11,076 nt of DNA. Source: DTQF01 sp038874185 (GTDB taxonomy: Archaea > Micrarchaeota > Micrarchaeia > CABMEP01). The notes under the pieces were generated by a model, which did not search any database, was not told the origin of the DNA, and was given only the letters and a program-made list of their open reading frames with translations. The stretch spans positions 1-11,076 of the forward strand of contig JAVZCX010000025.1 in the NCBI GenBank assembly GCA_038874185.1, in the 5' to 3' direction. Below, piece after piece: positions 1 to 6,087 of this stretch (positions are counted from its first letter, which is position 1; the number at the start of each line of letters is the position of its first letter). The position numbers and the translations under genes were made by a program.

Positions 1-2
1 TT

Positions 3-413
3 GCCGCCGCTATGGCTGCTCTATTAGGAGCGAGGGGTGGAGTAAATATTCCTGATTCTGACAAAGAAGGAGTTTACAACCATTTAGCTAAACACTATAA
101 GCAGTTTGATAAAGAACCACCAGAGTTCCACAAAGAATATGCAAGTGATGAAGAAATTCTGAAGGCTTGTGGCTTAAATGAGGATTTTGCAATGAAATAT
201 GGAAGAGTTCTAAGTGAAGCTAACAGACAAAAAATCAAGGGTGTAGTGGAAGGCATCAATAGCATGGTAGATAATCTTAAATCTCTTAAAAAAGAACTTG
301 AAGAACTTTTAAATCTCGAAAGTGTCGAACAAAATAGCGTCTCAGTAGAGACGATCAAACAAGACACTAAAGAGATTTTAAAGATACTTAATGAACTAAA
401 ACAAATTTTATAG
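3..413 (+). CDS. HK97-type prohead maturation protease, C-terminal part (5'-truncated by window edge)
   Basis: The frame is open from the left edge, so the ATG at position 12 is probably internal; three alanine codons precede it in frame. The visible 137 residues look like the tail end of a phage prohead protease (U35-type serine protease family), which trims the capsid delta domain during head maturation. Seen: a segment RGGVNIPDSDKEGVYNHLAK followed by HYKQFDKEPPEF, a pattern I associate with the end of these proteases, then LSEANRQKIK and a lysine/glutamate-rich helical tail with coiled-coil character. The catalytic residues would lie upstream, outside the window. Its position just before the major capsid gene, 13 bases away, fits. 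A scaffold-like protein with the same tail is the main alternative; the family call is moderately sure. Confidence 0.72.
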   Translation, partial: AAAMAALLGARGGVNIPDSDKEGVYNHLAKHYKQFDKEPPEFHKEYASDEEILKACGLNEDFAMKYGRVLSEANRQKIKGVVEGINSMVDNLKSLKKELEELLNLESVEQNSVSVETIKQDTKEILKILNELKQIL

Positions 414-426
414 TGGAGGTGCAAAA

Positions 427-1488
427 ATGGAAATTAAAGAACTAGAAGCTTTAAAAAATGAAATCATTGACAAATCAGCCGAGAAAGTAATTGATAAAGT
501 TTCAGAAAGAATACTGAATGAGGTCAATAGTAAATATATTACTCTTGATGAAATGAAGAAAGCATTAAAGGAATATGTAGAAAATGCAAAAGTCTATGAT
601 GTAGAGCCTGGACTTTTAACCAAGAACATAAAAGCAATGGTTGAAGGGACTGCTAGTGCTGGTGGATATCTTGTAGCACCGCAATATGTAGATAGAATTT
701 TTGATGTAGCAATGCAAAGTGCAGTAGTGTATCCAAAGGTAACGAGAATTCCTTTAGGAAGTAATCAGGCATACTTCACTGGTGTTTCAAGTGGAATTAC
801 TTTTTCTTATCCCGGCGAAGCAACTGCACCAAATGAAACAAAACCTACATTAACTCAGACCGCTGTCTCTGTTAAGAAAGGGATGGCTTTAACTGATATC
901 TCCAATGAACTTTTAGCGGACGCAACAATTGGCGGTGCTGTAGATAGCTATCTTGTAAACTTACTCGGTAGAGCATATGGCAAAGAAATGGATAGAATTA
1001 TCCTTACAGGTTCAATTGGAAGTGGTGATCCATTTAATGGAATTTTAAATACTGCTAACACCATTACCGTAAGAACTGCTTCAACAACTGGAATTGACTA
1101 TGACGCTTTAATAAGCACTATTACTGCAATATCAGATGATTACAACATCAACCCTTCTTGGGTAATGCATAGATTAGTTTTGAGAGCAATTTACCAACTA
1201 AAAGATAGCAATAATAGACCACTAGTTGAAATTCCTGCTAAGCAATTACTTGGATATCCTCTTGGAACTGTAGAAGTAATGCCTTATACAATTACTGCCG
1301 ACAAACCTCTTGCGATTTTCGGTGATTTCGCACAAGTATACTTTGGAGCAAGACAAGAACTTCAGATTGCAGTATCTAAGGAAGCAAAGTTTTCACAAGA
1401 CCTTACTGAACTAAGAGCAACATTTAGATTTGCAATTCACATACCTTATCCAAGTGCTTTCGCAGTCTTAATGACTAAAGCTTCATAA
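427..1488 (+). CDS. Major capsid protein, HK97 fold
   Basis: 353 aa, SD GGAGGT six bases before the ATG. It builds the icosahedral head shell. Residues 1-55 are charged and helical, resembling a short delta (scaffolding) domain; HK97's own is about 100 residues. The HK97-fold body begins near the conserved AGGYLVAP motif at residues 78-85. It is followed by the usual order: an E-loop/P-domain region with FSYPGEATAPNETKPTLTQT, a spine-helix region with ISNELLADA and LGRAYGKEMDRIILTG, then a C-terminal A-domain with MPYTI and IFGDFAQVYFGARQELQIAV. Protease cleavage somewhere between residues 60 and 78 is expected from the upstream protease, but no cleavage motif can be read directly. CpG use is ordinary here (17 by hand count), a useful baseline for the CpG-free tracts further on. 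Family assignment is confident. Confidence 0.93.
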   Translation: MEIKELEALKNEIIDKSAEKVIDKVSERILNEVNSKYITLDEMKKALKEYVENAKVYDVEPGLLTKNIKAMVEGTASAGGYLVAPQYVDRIFDVAMQSAVVYPKVTRIPLGSNQAYFTGVSSGITFSYPGEATAPNETKPTLTQTAVSVKKGMALTDISNELLADATIGGAVDSYLVNLLGRAYGKEMDRIILTGSIGSGDPFNGILNTANTITVRTASTTGIDYDALISTITAISDDYNINPSWVMHRLVLRAIYQLKDSNNRPLVEIPAKQLLGYPLGTVEVMPYTITADKPLAIFGDFAQVYFGARQELQIAVSKEAKFSQDLTELRATFRFAIHIPYPSAFAVLMTKAS

Positions 1489-1498
1489 TGACTGATGG

Positions 1499-1523
1499 GG
1501 AGAGGAGGAAAAACCTCCTCTCC
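1499..1523 (+). promoter_or_regulatory. Perfect 10-bp hairpin between capsid gene and next ORF
   Basis: Positions 1499-1508 (GGAGAGGAGG) pair exactly with 1514-1523 (CCTCCTCTCC) around a five-A loop. Only ATTT follows, so this is not a standard rho-independent terminator. It begins 10 bases after the capsid stop codon. It may be an RNA-stability or processing element protecting the abundant capsid message, or a partial attenuator. Its 3' arm (CCTCCT, 1514-1519) can alternatively pair with the downstream SD AGGAGG (1528-1533). The structure is seen in sequence; its role is inference. Confidence 0.7.
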
Positions 1524-1538
1524 ATTTAGGAGGGATAA

Positions 1539-1727
1539 ATGAAAGTAAGATTTTTAAAAGAAATTCACTACAAACAATATGTATTTCTGAAAGACAGAGA
1601 ATATGAAATAGACAATGAAGTTTTAGAGGCTTGTAAAGGAGACTATGAAATTATTGAAAAATACGAAAAGAAACCTGAAAAAGATAAGATGATAAAAGCT
1701 AAAGATGTTAAAACTAAGGAGGAATAA
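1539..1727 (+). CDS. Small phage protein of unknown function, between capsid and adaptor genes
   Basis: 62 aa, SD AGGAGGG (1528-1534) four bases before the ATG. The first 40 residues (MKVRFLKEIHYKQYVFLKDR then EYEIDNEVLEAC) read as short beta strands and turns, like a small beta-barrel. The last 20 residues are lysine/glutamate-rich and probably disordered. No catalytic motif, signal peptide or membrane helix is seen. Small proteins of this kind often follow capsid genes in siphophages, and its type resembles short 'K-F-L-K' phage proteins of unassigned function. It is too short and unlike head-closure (stopper) proteins to be called one. Its TAA stop overlaps the next ATG by one base (TAATG), which suggests translational coupling. 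A minor head-decoration or accessory role is possible but not shown. Confidence 0.75.
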   Translation: MKVRFLKEIHYKQYVFLKDREYEIDNEVLEACKGDYEIIEKYEKKPEKDKMIKAKDVKTKEE

Positions 1728-2221
1728 TGCTATCCAGTCTTACAAAGTTTAAAAACTTTTTGGGTATAGATGAAAATGATACTAGCAAAGATAATTTCTT
1801 AAATGATATTCTCTTAAAAGCTGAAGAAAAAATAGGAAAAGTATATTTTGGAGGAAAACTTCAAAAAGATGCATATGAAGAATATCATAGGTTTAGTCGT
1901 ATTATCTATCCAACACATTATCCAGTGCTTAATCTTATTGAGCTAAAAGTAGATGATACGCTTCAAACAATTGAAAAAGATTTCTATCTTATCAATTCAC
2001 AAATCATTTTTACTCATTCATATTCCAATGAAAGCATTGTAAGTATTGTTTACGAGGCTGGTTTTGATGTTTTACCAATGGATGTAGAAATAGCAGTTTT
2101 TTTAATGGCTTCTAAATACCTCAAAGTAATGCAGTCAGTAGACTTCAATAAAGACGTAATTGATGTTTTGGATATGGATATTGAAGAGATTTTAACTCCA
2201 TATCGGAGGTATGTAATTTAG
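1727..2221 (+). CDS. Head-tail connector / adaptor protein, HK97 gp6-like
   Basis: 164 aa, SD AAGGAGG just before the TAATG junction. It probably docks as a ring under the portal and links the head to the neck. Seen: an N-terminal LTKFKNFLGIDENDTSKDNF helical region, typical of gp6-type adaptors that open with short helices followed by a long helix (DILLKAEEKI). Then comes a beta-containing insert and a C-terminal helix pair (VEIAVFLMASKYLKVM) ending in ILTPYRRYVI. The 'iL..yRr' ending is characteristic of the phage gp6/connector family. Length is slightly above the common 95-120 residues because of a beta-strand insert at about residues 50-115. Position between capsid and gp10-like genes supports the call. 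A seven-T run (2097-2103) lies inside the gene; see rejected items. Confidence 0.8.
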   Translation: MLSSLTKFKNFLGIDENDTSKDNFLNDILLKAEEKIGKVYFGGKLQKDAYEEYHRFSRIIYPTHYPVLNLIELKVDDTLQTIEKDFYLINSQIIFTHSYSNESIVSIVYEAGFDVLPMDVEIAVFLMASKYLKVMQSVDFNKDVIDVLDMDIEEILTPYRRYVI

Positions 2222-2620
2222 ATGGGACTTGAAATTGAATTTCAAAACTTAGAAAAAGTTGTGAATGATATACAAAAATACTTACAAAAAGACAAAGAAG
2301 CTGTCAAAAAAGGTATGGTAGATACTGGCTTTGCTATTCAAAAAGAAGCATCAATCTTATGCCCTGTAGACACTGGAAGATTAAGGTCTTCTATTGCTGT
2401 TGCTACGAGTAAAGATGTAGTTGCTAACGCAATGAATAAAGAAGATGTAATTGATAAGCCTTCTAATGAATTTGAGGTTTGGGTTGGAACAAGAGTATTT
2501 TATGCTCCATACGTAGAATTTGGAACAAAAAAAATGAGACCTCGACCTTATTTACGACCAGCCTTTCAGAAATGGATTGTTAAGCTTACGGACTTTATTC
2601 TTAGGGAGATGGAAAAATGA
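2222..2620 (+). CDS. HK97 gp10-like neck / tail-completion protein
   Basis: 132 aa. The gene starts directly after the previous stop, with GGAGGT at 2205-2210, a rather long 11-base spacing, so translation is probably coupled to the upstream gene. Diagnostic motifs of the HK97-gp10-like family are visible: CPVDTGRLRSSI at residues 47-58, and YAPYVEFGTKKMRPRPYL at 94-111 leading into RPAF. These motifs are shared by many siphophage proteins, equivalent to lambda gpZ-type neck/tail-completion proteins, acting at the head-tail junction. The N-terminal 45 residues are an amphipathic helix. The stop overlaps the next ATG (ATGA). Family assignment is confident; the exact location in the virion is known only by analogy. 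Confidence 0.88.
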   Translation: MGLEIEFQNLEKVVNDIQKYLQKDKEAVKKGMVDTGFAIQKEASILCPVDTGRLRSSIAVATSKDVVANAMNKEDVIDKPSNEFEVWVGTRVFYAPYVEFGTKKMRPRPYLRPAFQKWIVKLTDFILREMEK

Positions 2621-2952
2621 AAGTTGCTGATGTAATTGAGATTTTGAAAAACGGAAGTTTTGGAAGCAGAGTTTATTTTGCATATCCTCTTAGATTTGAT
2701 GTTTTGCCTGTTTGTAGTGTATATACGATAAATGCAAGAGAACTTGCTTATGGAGACGATACAGGGCTAAATATGTATGAACAAATAATTTCAGTTGATA
2801 TCTATACAAAAAGCAAAGTTGAAGAATTAGTAGACGAAGTTATTGACAAGATTTATAACCTTAAATCTGCAAGGCTATTTGCAAGGCGAGATTTAGCCGA
2901 AGAAGACGGCATATTTCATATAAATTTAGAATTTTTAATTGGAGGTGTATAA
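2617..2952 (+). CDS. Probable tail terminator / tail-completion protein
   Basis: 111 aa, starting in a four-base ATGA overlap with the gp10-like gene. The pattern is that of small tail-terminator proteins that cap the tail tube: an N-terminal helix (VADVIEILKNG), strands with VYFAYPLRFDVLPVCSVYTI, a central strand MYEQIISVDIYTKS, a helix VEELVDEVIDKIYNL, and a final strand HINLEFLIGGV. The 'Y...I.VDIYT' strand followed by an amphipathic helix resembles DUF3168/gp17-type and related terminators. Its position between gp10-like and tail-tube genes is where a terminator normally sits. No single diagnostic motif is present, so the call rests on fold pattern and synteny. A head-closure (stopper) protein is the alternative. 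Confidence 0.68.
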   Translation: MKVADVIEILKNGSFGSRVYFAYPLRFDVLPVCSVYTINARELAYGDDTGLNMYEQIISVDIYTKSKVEELVDEVIDKIYNLKSARLFARRDLAEEDGIFHINLEFLIGGV

Positions 2953-3483
2953 ATGGCATTAACTCATAAGATTGAATTGATGGGTATTAGAAAAGCAAGT
3001 TTTACGCCTGATGGCGGAACTGAAACACAATTTTTAGGAATACGAAAAGTATCGATTGACTTTGACGGAATTATGAAACAAGCAGAGGGAGATGACCGCA
3101 TTTTAGCAGTTTTTGCATTTCAAAAAGGAGCTAAAGTTTCTACTGAATATGCTGCGGTAGATTTGGATACTCTAAAAGTTATCACTGGTGGAACTTTGAC
3201 TGATAGTGGAACTACTCCGAATCAAACGACAACTCTTTCAATTAAGAGCGGTGCTTCTCCAGTAGGAAGCTTTGTTATATACGGTCAGATTACTAGAGGG
3301 CTTGGAACTGGAGATATTCCGCAACAGGTCAAAATTACTATGCCAAAGTTTACAATTGATAGCTCCTCGATTAAGCTTGGTGGAAATTTTGAAGATATTT
3401 GGACTTTGAGCTTTGGTGGAGTTGCTATACCTAACGATACTGGAGAATTTATGTCTATTGAATTTATCGAAACCGCTACATAG
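2953..3483 (+). CDS. Major tail tube protein
   Basis: 176 aa, SD GGAGGT (2941-2946) six bases before the ATG. Predicted to polymerise into the tail tube. The sequence is beta-rich with few helices, as expected of tube proteins: an N-terminal strand region IELMGIRKASFTPDG, then FLGIRKVSIDFDG, a helical AVFAFQKGAKVSTEY segment, a Thr/Gly-rich loop (GGTLTDSGTTPNQTTTLSIK), and C-terminal strands VKITMPKFTIDSSSIKLGG and FEDIWTLSFGGVAI. Length matches the 140-200 residues common for siphophage tubes. It sits directly before the frameshifted chaperone genes and the tape measure, the standard order. Sequence motifs alone are weak, but synteny makes the call good. Confidence 0.8.
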   Translation: MALTHKIELMGIRKASFTPDGGTETQFLGIRKVSIDFDGIMKQAEGDDRILAVFAFQKGAKVSTEYAAVDLDTLKVITGGTLTDSGTTPNQTTTLSIKSGASPVGSFVIYGQITRGLGTGDIPQQVKITMPKFTIDSSSIKLGGNFEDIWTLSFGGVAIPNDTGEFMSIEFIETAT

Positions 3484-3490
3484 GTGAGAT

Positions 3491-3772
3491 ATGAATCTTG
3501 AAGAATATAAAGCAAAATATAGTAATACTAAAGAATATACATTACCAAGCGGGTTAGCGATTAAAATCAAATTCCCTACTCCGCTAGAATTTTTAGATGC
3601 AGGAGTTTTAGAAGAAACACAAACTTCAAAAATACTGAAAAAGTTTATTTCACTTCTAAAGATAGTTGAACCCGAGGGACTGACTATAGAAGACTTAAAC
3701 TTTAATGATTTTATCTATCTTACTAACCTACTTGGAAGTTTTTTCGGAGAAGAATACCGAAATGGTTTGTAG
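3491..3772 (+). CDS. Tail assembly chaperone, unshifted product (gpG-like)
   Basis: 93 aa. The zero-frame product ends at TAG (3770-3772). The SD is weak (AGGTGAG overlapping the previous stop). Tail assembly chaperones bind the tape measure protein and recruit tube subunits, and are not part of the finished virion. Seen: a short acidic N-terminus (NLEEYKAKYSNTKEYTLPSG), a strand IKIKFPTP, then helices ILKKFISLLKIV and LNFNDFIYLTNLLGSFF. The run ending in an interrupted helix just before a shift site is typical. Position between tail tube and tape measure genes is the hallmark of the G/T pair. I do not recognise a conserved motif, so the identification rests on size, place and the frameshift signal. 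Confidence 0.82.
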   Translation: MNLEEYKAKYSNTKEYTLPSGLAIKIKFPTPLEFLDAGVLEETQTSKILKKFISLLKIVEPEGLTIEDLNFNDFIYLTNLLGSFFGEEYRNGL

Positions 3773-3936
3773 AGCTATGTCAGAATGTTTTACCTTTCGG
3801 TATTCTTCCGAGTGATGTATTAACTGATGATTTAGAAAAATTCCTTTTTAATTTGCAAGTGTTAGGCACAGATGTGGAGGCTTTAGAACAAGAAGAAATT
3901 CGCAATTGGATTAAAGAGTTGCGAGGCAAGAAATGA
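3491..3936 (+). CDS. Tail assembly chaperone, -1 frameshift fusion (gpGT-like), 148 aa
   Basis: This is the product made when ribosomes slip back one base at 3739-3745: 85 residues of the short chaperone followed by 63 residues from the second frame. The second frame is open from 3727 to the TGA at 3934-3936 and has no good start of its own. After the shift it reads RRRIPKWFVELCQNVLPFG and continues through DVLTDDLEKFLFNLQV to IRNWIKELRGKK. This is a helical, acidic then basic domain like the T half of GT proteins, which contacts the tube protein. Its stop overlaps the tape measure start (ATGA at 3933-3936). By analogy with lambda G/GT, the fusion should be the minor product and the ratio to the short form should matter. 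The fused form is inference from a very strong signal. Confidence 0.85.
3739..3745 (+). promoter_or_regulatory. Programmed -1 ribosomal frameshift slippery heptamer (T TTT TTC)
   Basis: Read in the chaperone frame the bases are AGT TTT TTC, giving the canonical X XXY YYZ heptamer with all-T plus C. Both tRNAs can re-pair after a one-base backward slip, and the next codon becomes CGG at 3745. It lies inside the overlap of the two open frames (3727-3772) and upstream of the zero-frame TAG. Confidence 0.9.
3749..3808 (+). promoter_or_regulatory. Frameshift-stimulating stem-loop
   Basis: Bases 3749-3762 (GAAGAATACCGAAA) pair perfectly with 3795-3808 (TTTCGGTATTCTTC) for 14 bp. Two further pairs (3745-3746 with 3809-3810) form below a two-base bulge, and three more (3764-3766 with 3792-3794) above a one-base bulge. 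The stem begins three bases after the slippery heptamer, somewhat closer than the usual five to nine. The zero-frame stop codon is in the loop. It is presumed to pause the ribosome on the heptamer. Confidence 0.85.
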
Positions 3937-5408
3937 ATATTGAAGAATTGATTGTAAAAATTAAAGCAGATGTAAGCGAACTAGATAAAGCTGGAGATAA
4001 AATAAAAGATTTCGGAAAGAAAACTTCCGATATTACTAAACCTTTTCTGACCGCTGGAACTGTTATTGGTGGAGCTTTAGGTTTTATGGTAAAAGCTGCG
4101 GCAGATAGCGAGAAAGCTTGGAATGGATTAATGGCTACAATGAAAGCTTCAGGAAAATATACAGATGATGCTTATCAATCGCTTCAACAACTCGCAACTC
4201 AAATGCAAAATACAACTGGAATTTCAGATGAAGTCGTCGCCTCTGCCGCGAGGATGGGATATCAGTTTGGATTGTCAACTGATGCGATAAAGCAATTATT
4301 ACCGGTAGCCGCAAATCTCTCAGTTGCTATGGGAGTTGATATGGCAACTGCAATGCAAAGAATGGGAACTGTTTTTGAAGGTAATTATATGGCTCTGAGA
4401 AGATATGGAATTGATTTAAGTGACTTTCAATCTAAAATGAAATCACTTGAAAAACAAATTGAAGACACACAAACACAATTAGATAAAGTCCAAGAAAAAT
4501 ATGAAGCAGGTAAAATATCAACTAGTGAATATAAGAGTTCAACTGCTGTTTTAACCGCAACACTCAATGATTTACAGAAGCAATACGAACAACTACAACA
4601 ACCTCAAATGCTCGTTAATGAAATTCTATCGCATTCTATTAATATTCAAGGACTTGCAGAAGAACAAGGAAAAACACTTGCAGGGCAAATTAGTAAACTG
4701 AAAGAACAGTTGATGGATATTGCTGAAAAAATTGGTGGAGTTTTGATACCTGTTATCAAAGATATGATTGACAAATATGTAGAACCTTGGATACAGAAAT
4801 TTAATGAAATTCCTGCCGACAAAGTAGAAAAAGGCGTGAAAATGGTTGCTGAAGCAGTTATTTTCTTAGTTGGTGTAGGAGTATTAGGTAAACTTATTCA
4901 GATGGTAACGAATTTGATAAACATTTTTACAAATCTTGGAATGCTTTTTACTCCGCAAGGACTTGTAGTTGCTGGACTGGGACTTTTAGTATTGGCTATT
5001 ATTGAAGTAGTAAAACATTGGGATAGCATTAAAAAGGCCTTTGAGGGTTTCTATGAGAAATGGATTAAGCCGTGGTTGGAACCTTTGCTAAATGGACTTC
5101 AAAAAGTGATTAATTTCTTTAAGCAAATATTTGATTTCTTTAAGAACGTAGGAAGTAAGATTAGTGCAACTCTTAATCCTGCTGGAAATACTGCAGAAAT
5201 TACTCTTGGCGGTTTTGCTTCAGGGGGTTATGTTTCTAAGCCGACACTTGCTTGGGTTGCTGAAAAAGAACCCGAATACATAATCCCTCAGTCTAAGATG
5301 GGTTTTAACATTGTCTATAACATACAAACTAATACAAGTCAAGACTTATTATCGATTCTACAATTGCACGACAATCTCTTGGTAAATAAAATAAGAGGTG
5401 TGTTATGA
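3933..5408 (+). CDS. Tape measure protein
   Basis: 491 aa, starting in an ATGA overlap with the chaperone fusion. It sets tail length and occupies the tube lumen before DNA ejection. Seen in order: an N-terminal helical segment (LDKAGDKIKDFGKKTSDITK) typical of tape measures, then a glycine-rich hydrophobic stretch and a helical domain. A clear coiled coil spans about residues 165-222 (KMKSLEKQIEDTQTQLDKVQ onward). A hydrophobic region at about 304-360 contains VIFLVGVGVLGKLI and GLVVAGLGLLVLAII and is a candidate membrane-interacting part. Near residues 430-450 is the common ending GGYVSKPTLAWVAEKEPEYI-IP. It is short for a tape measure: at roughly 0.15 nm per residue, a family rule of thumb, the tail would be about 70-75 nm. 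No transglycosylase or peptidase motif is visible. Confidence 0.92.
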   Translation: MNIEELIVKIKADVSELDKAGDKIKDFGKKTSDITKPFLTAGTVIGGALGFMVKAAADSEKAWNGLMATMKASGKYTDDAYQSLQQLATQMQNTTGISDEVVASAARMGYQFGLSTDAIKQLLPVAANLSVAMGVDMATAMQRMGTVFEGNYMALRRYGIDLSDFQSKMKSLEKQIEDTQTQLDKVQEKYEAGKISTSEYKSSTAVLTATLNDLQKQYEQLQQPQMLVNEILSHSINIQGLAEEQGKTLAGQISKLKEQLMDIAEKIGGVLIPVIKDMIDKYVEPWIQKFNEIPADKVEKGVKMVAEAVIFLVGVGVLGKLIQMVTNLINIFTNLGMLFTPQGLVVAGLGLLVLAIIEVVKHWDSIKKAFEGFYEKWIKPWLEPLLNGLQKVINFFKQIFDFFKNVGSKISATLNPAGNTAEITLGGFASGGYVSKPTLAWVAEKEPEYIIPQSKMGFNIVYNIQTNTSQDLLSILQLHDNLLVNKIRGVL

Positions 5409-6076
5409 TTGTATATTTTTATGATTTGCTAGACAATACATATTCAGTTTTGCAACAGCTACCGGTAAAAAATTTCATTGTAAGACAAATGTTATATAAC
5501 AAAGGAACCTATATTCCATTTTCAAATCAAAGTTTTCTTGTTCGCACTGGATATACTTACAGTATATCTTGTGATTTTGATGTATATGGCATAGAAAATT
5601 TAAACAATATCGTTTCTTCAATTAATCAAGCTAAAGGCATAAGTGATACTAATTACTATACATTTGAAGCATCATTAAATAGCTTAGAAATCGCTCATAT
5701 AGGTTTGGATATATACACTGTCTCTACAACTTTTAATGCTAATGGATACAAAGTCTCTTTACAAGAAAAAATTGTGAATCTAGGAGATACGACTACTCTT
5801 TATAATGCTGGAAATAAAGCTACTTATCCAAGAATAGTAATTGAAGCTCCTTTCAGTTATTTTACTATCAGTGATGGAAGCAATGTTCTATCATTTTCAC
5901 AATCTATTACGGAAGGTTCTTTGATAATAGAAAATTGGATAGCTTATGGAAATACTGACTTAACGATATATTTAGATGGAACGTATATTTCTTTAAAGCC
6001 TGGTTTTACTACACTTTCAGTAAATGGCGTTAGTAATTCACAGGTAACGATTTACTATAGAGACACTTGGGCATAG
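5405..6076 (+). CDS. Distal tail protein (Dit-like), siphovirus tail component
   Basis: 223 aa, starting in an ATGA overlap with the tape measure gene. Dit proteins form the hexameric ring that closes the tube and holds the hub and receptor-binding parts. Seen: an N-terminal half with strands PVKNFIVRQMLYNKGTYIPF and RTGYTYSISCDFDVYGIENL, matching the belt-domain pattern. From about residue 135 there is a second beta domain with NAGNKATYPRIVIEA, then LIIENWI, LTIYLDGTYISLKPG and a closing VTIYYRDTW. The 'N.Gn..tyPrI.i' start plus a strand ladder ending in an 'i.yR..w' tail is the signature of the Dit C-terminal, galectin-like domain. Position directly after the tape measure fits. CpG use is ordinary here. 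Confidence 0.85.
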   Translation: MIVYFYDLLDNTYSVLQQLPVKNFIVRQMLYNKGTYIPFSNQSFLVRTGYTYSISCDFDVYGIENLNNIVSSINQAKGISDTNYYTFEASLNSLEIAHIGLDIYTVSTTFNANGYKVSLQEKIVNLGDTTTLYNAGNKATYPRIVIEAPFSYFTISDGSNVLSFSQSITEGSLIIENWIAYGNTDLTIYLDGTYISLKPGFTTLSVNGVSNSQVTIYYRDTWA

Positions 6077-6082
6077 GAGGTG
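6075..6082 (+). promoter_or_regulatory. Ribosome binding site fixing the start at 6088
   Basis: AGGAGGTG overlaps the Dit stop codon and lies five bases before ATG 6088. It therefore rules against the in-frame TTG at 6067, which would place the SD inside the coding sequence. Confidence 0.85.
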
Positions 6083-6087
6083 AAATT

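Noticed and set aside
95..424. Minus-strand 109-codon open frame opposite the protease end.
   Set aside because: It is fully antisense to a well-supported gene, is Ser/Leu-rich as expected of a shadow frame, and has no RBS.
1499..1527. Hairpin after the capsid gene as a rho-independent terminator.
   Set aside because: The stem is GC-rich enough, but only ATTT follows, and essential head and tail genes continue immediately after it with no visible new promoter.
2097..2103. Seven-T run reading GTT TTT TTA in frame, a formal T TTT TTA slippery heptamer in the adaptor gene.
   Set aside because: A -1 slip here meets TAA after three codons (AAT GGC TTC), there is no stem or second open frame, and the protein is complete without it.
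3238..3570. Minus-strand open frames of 110 and 76 codons opposite the tail tube gene.
   Set aside because: They are shadows of the real plus-strand genes, have no convincing SD, and encode unremarkable low-complexity sequences.
3773..3932. The gap between chaperone stop and tape measure start as non-coding or as an independent small gene.
   Set aside because: The -1 frame is open throughout and has no good start; it is best explained as the shifted extension of the chaperone.
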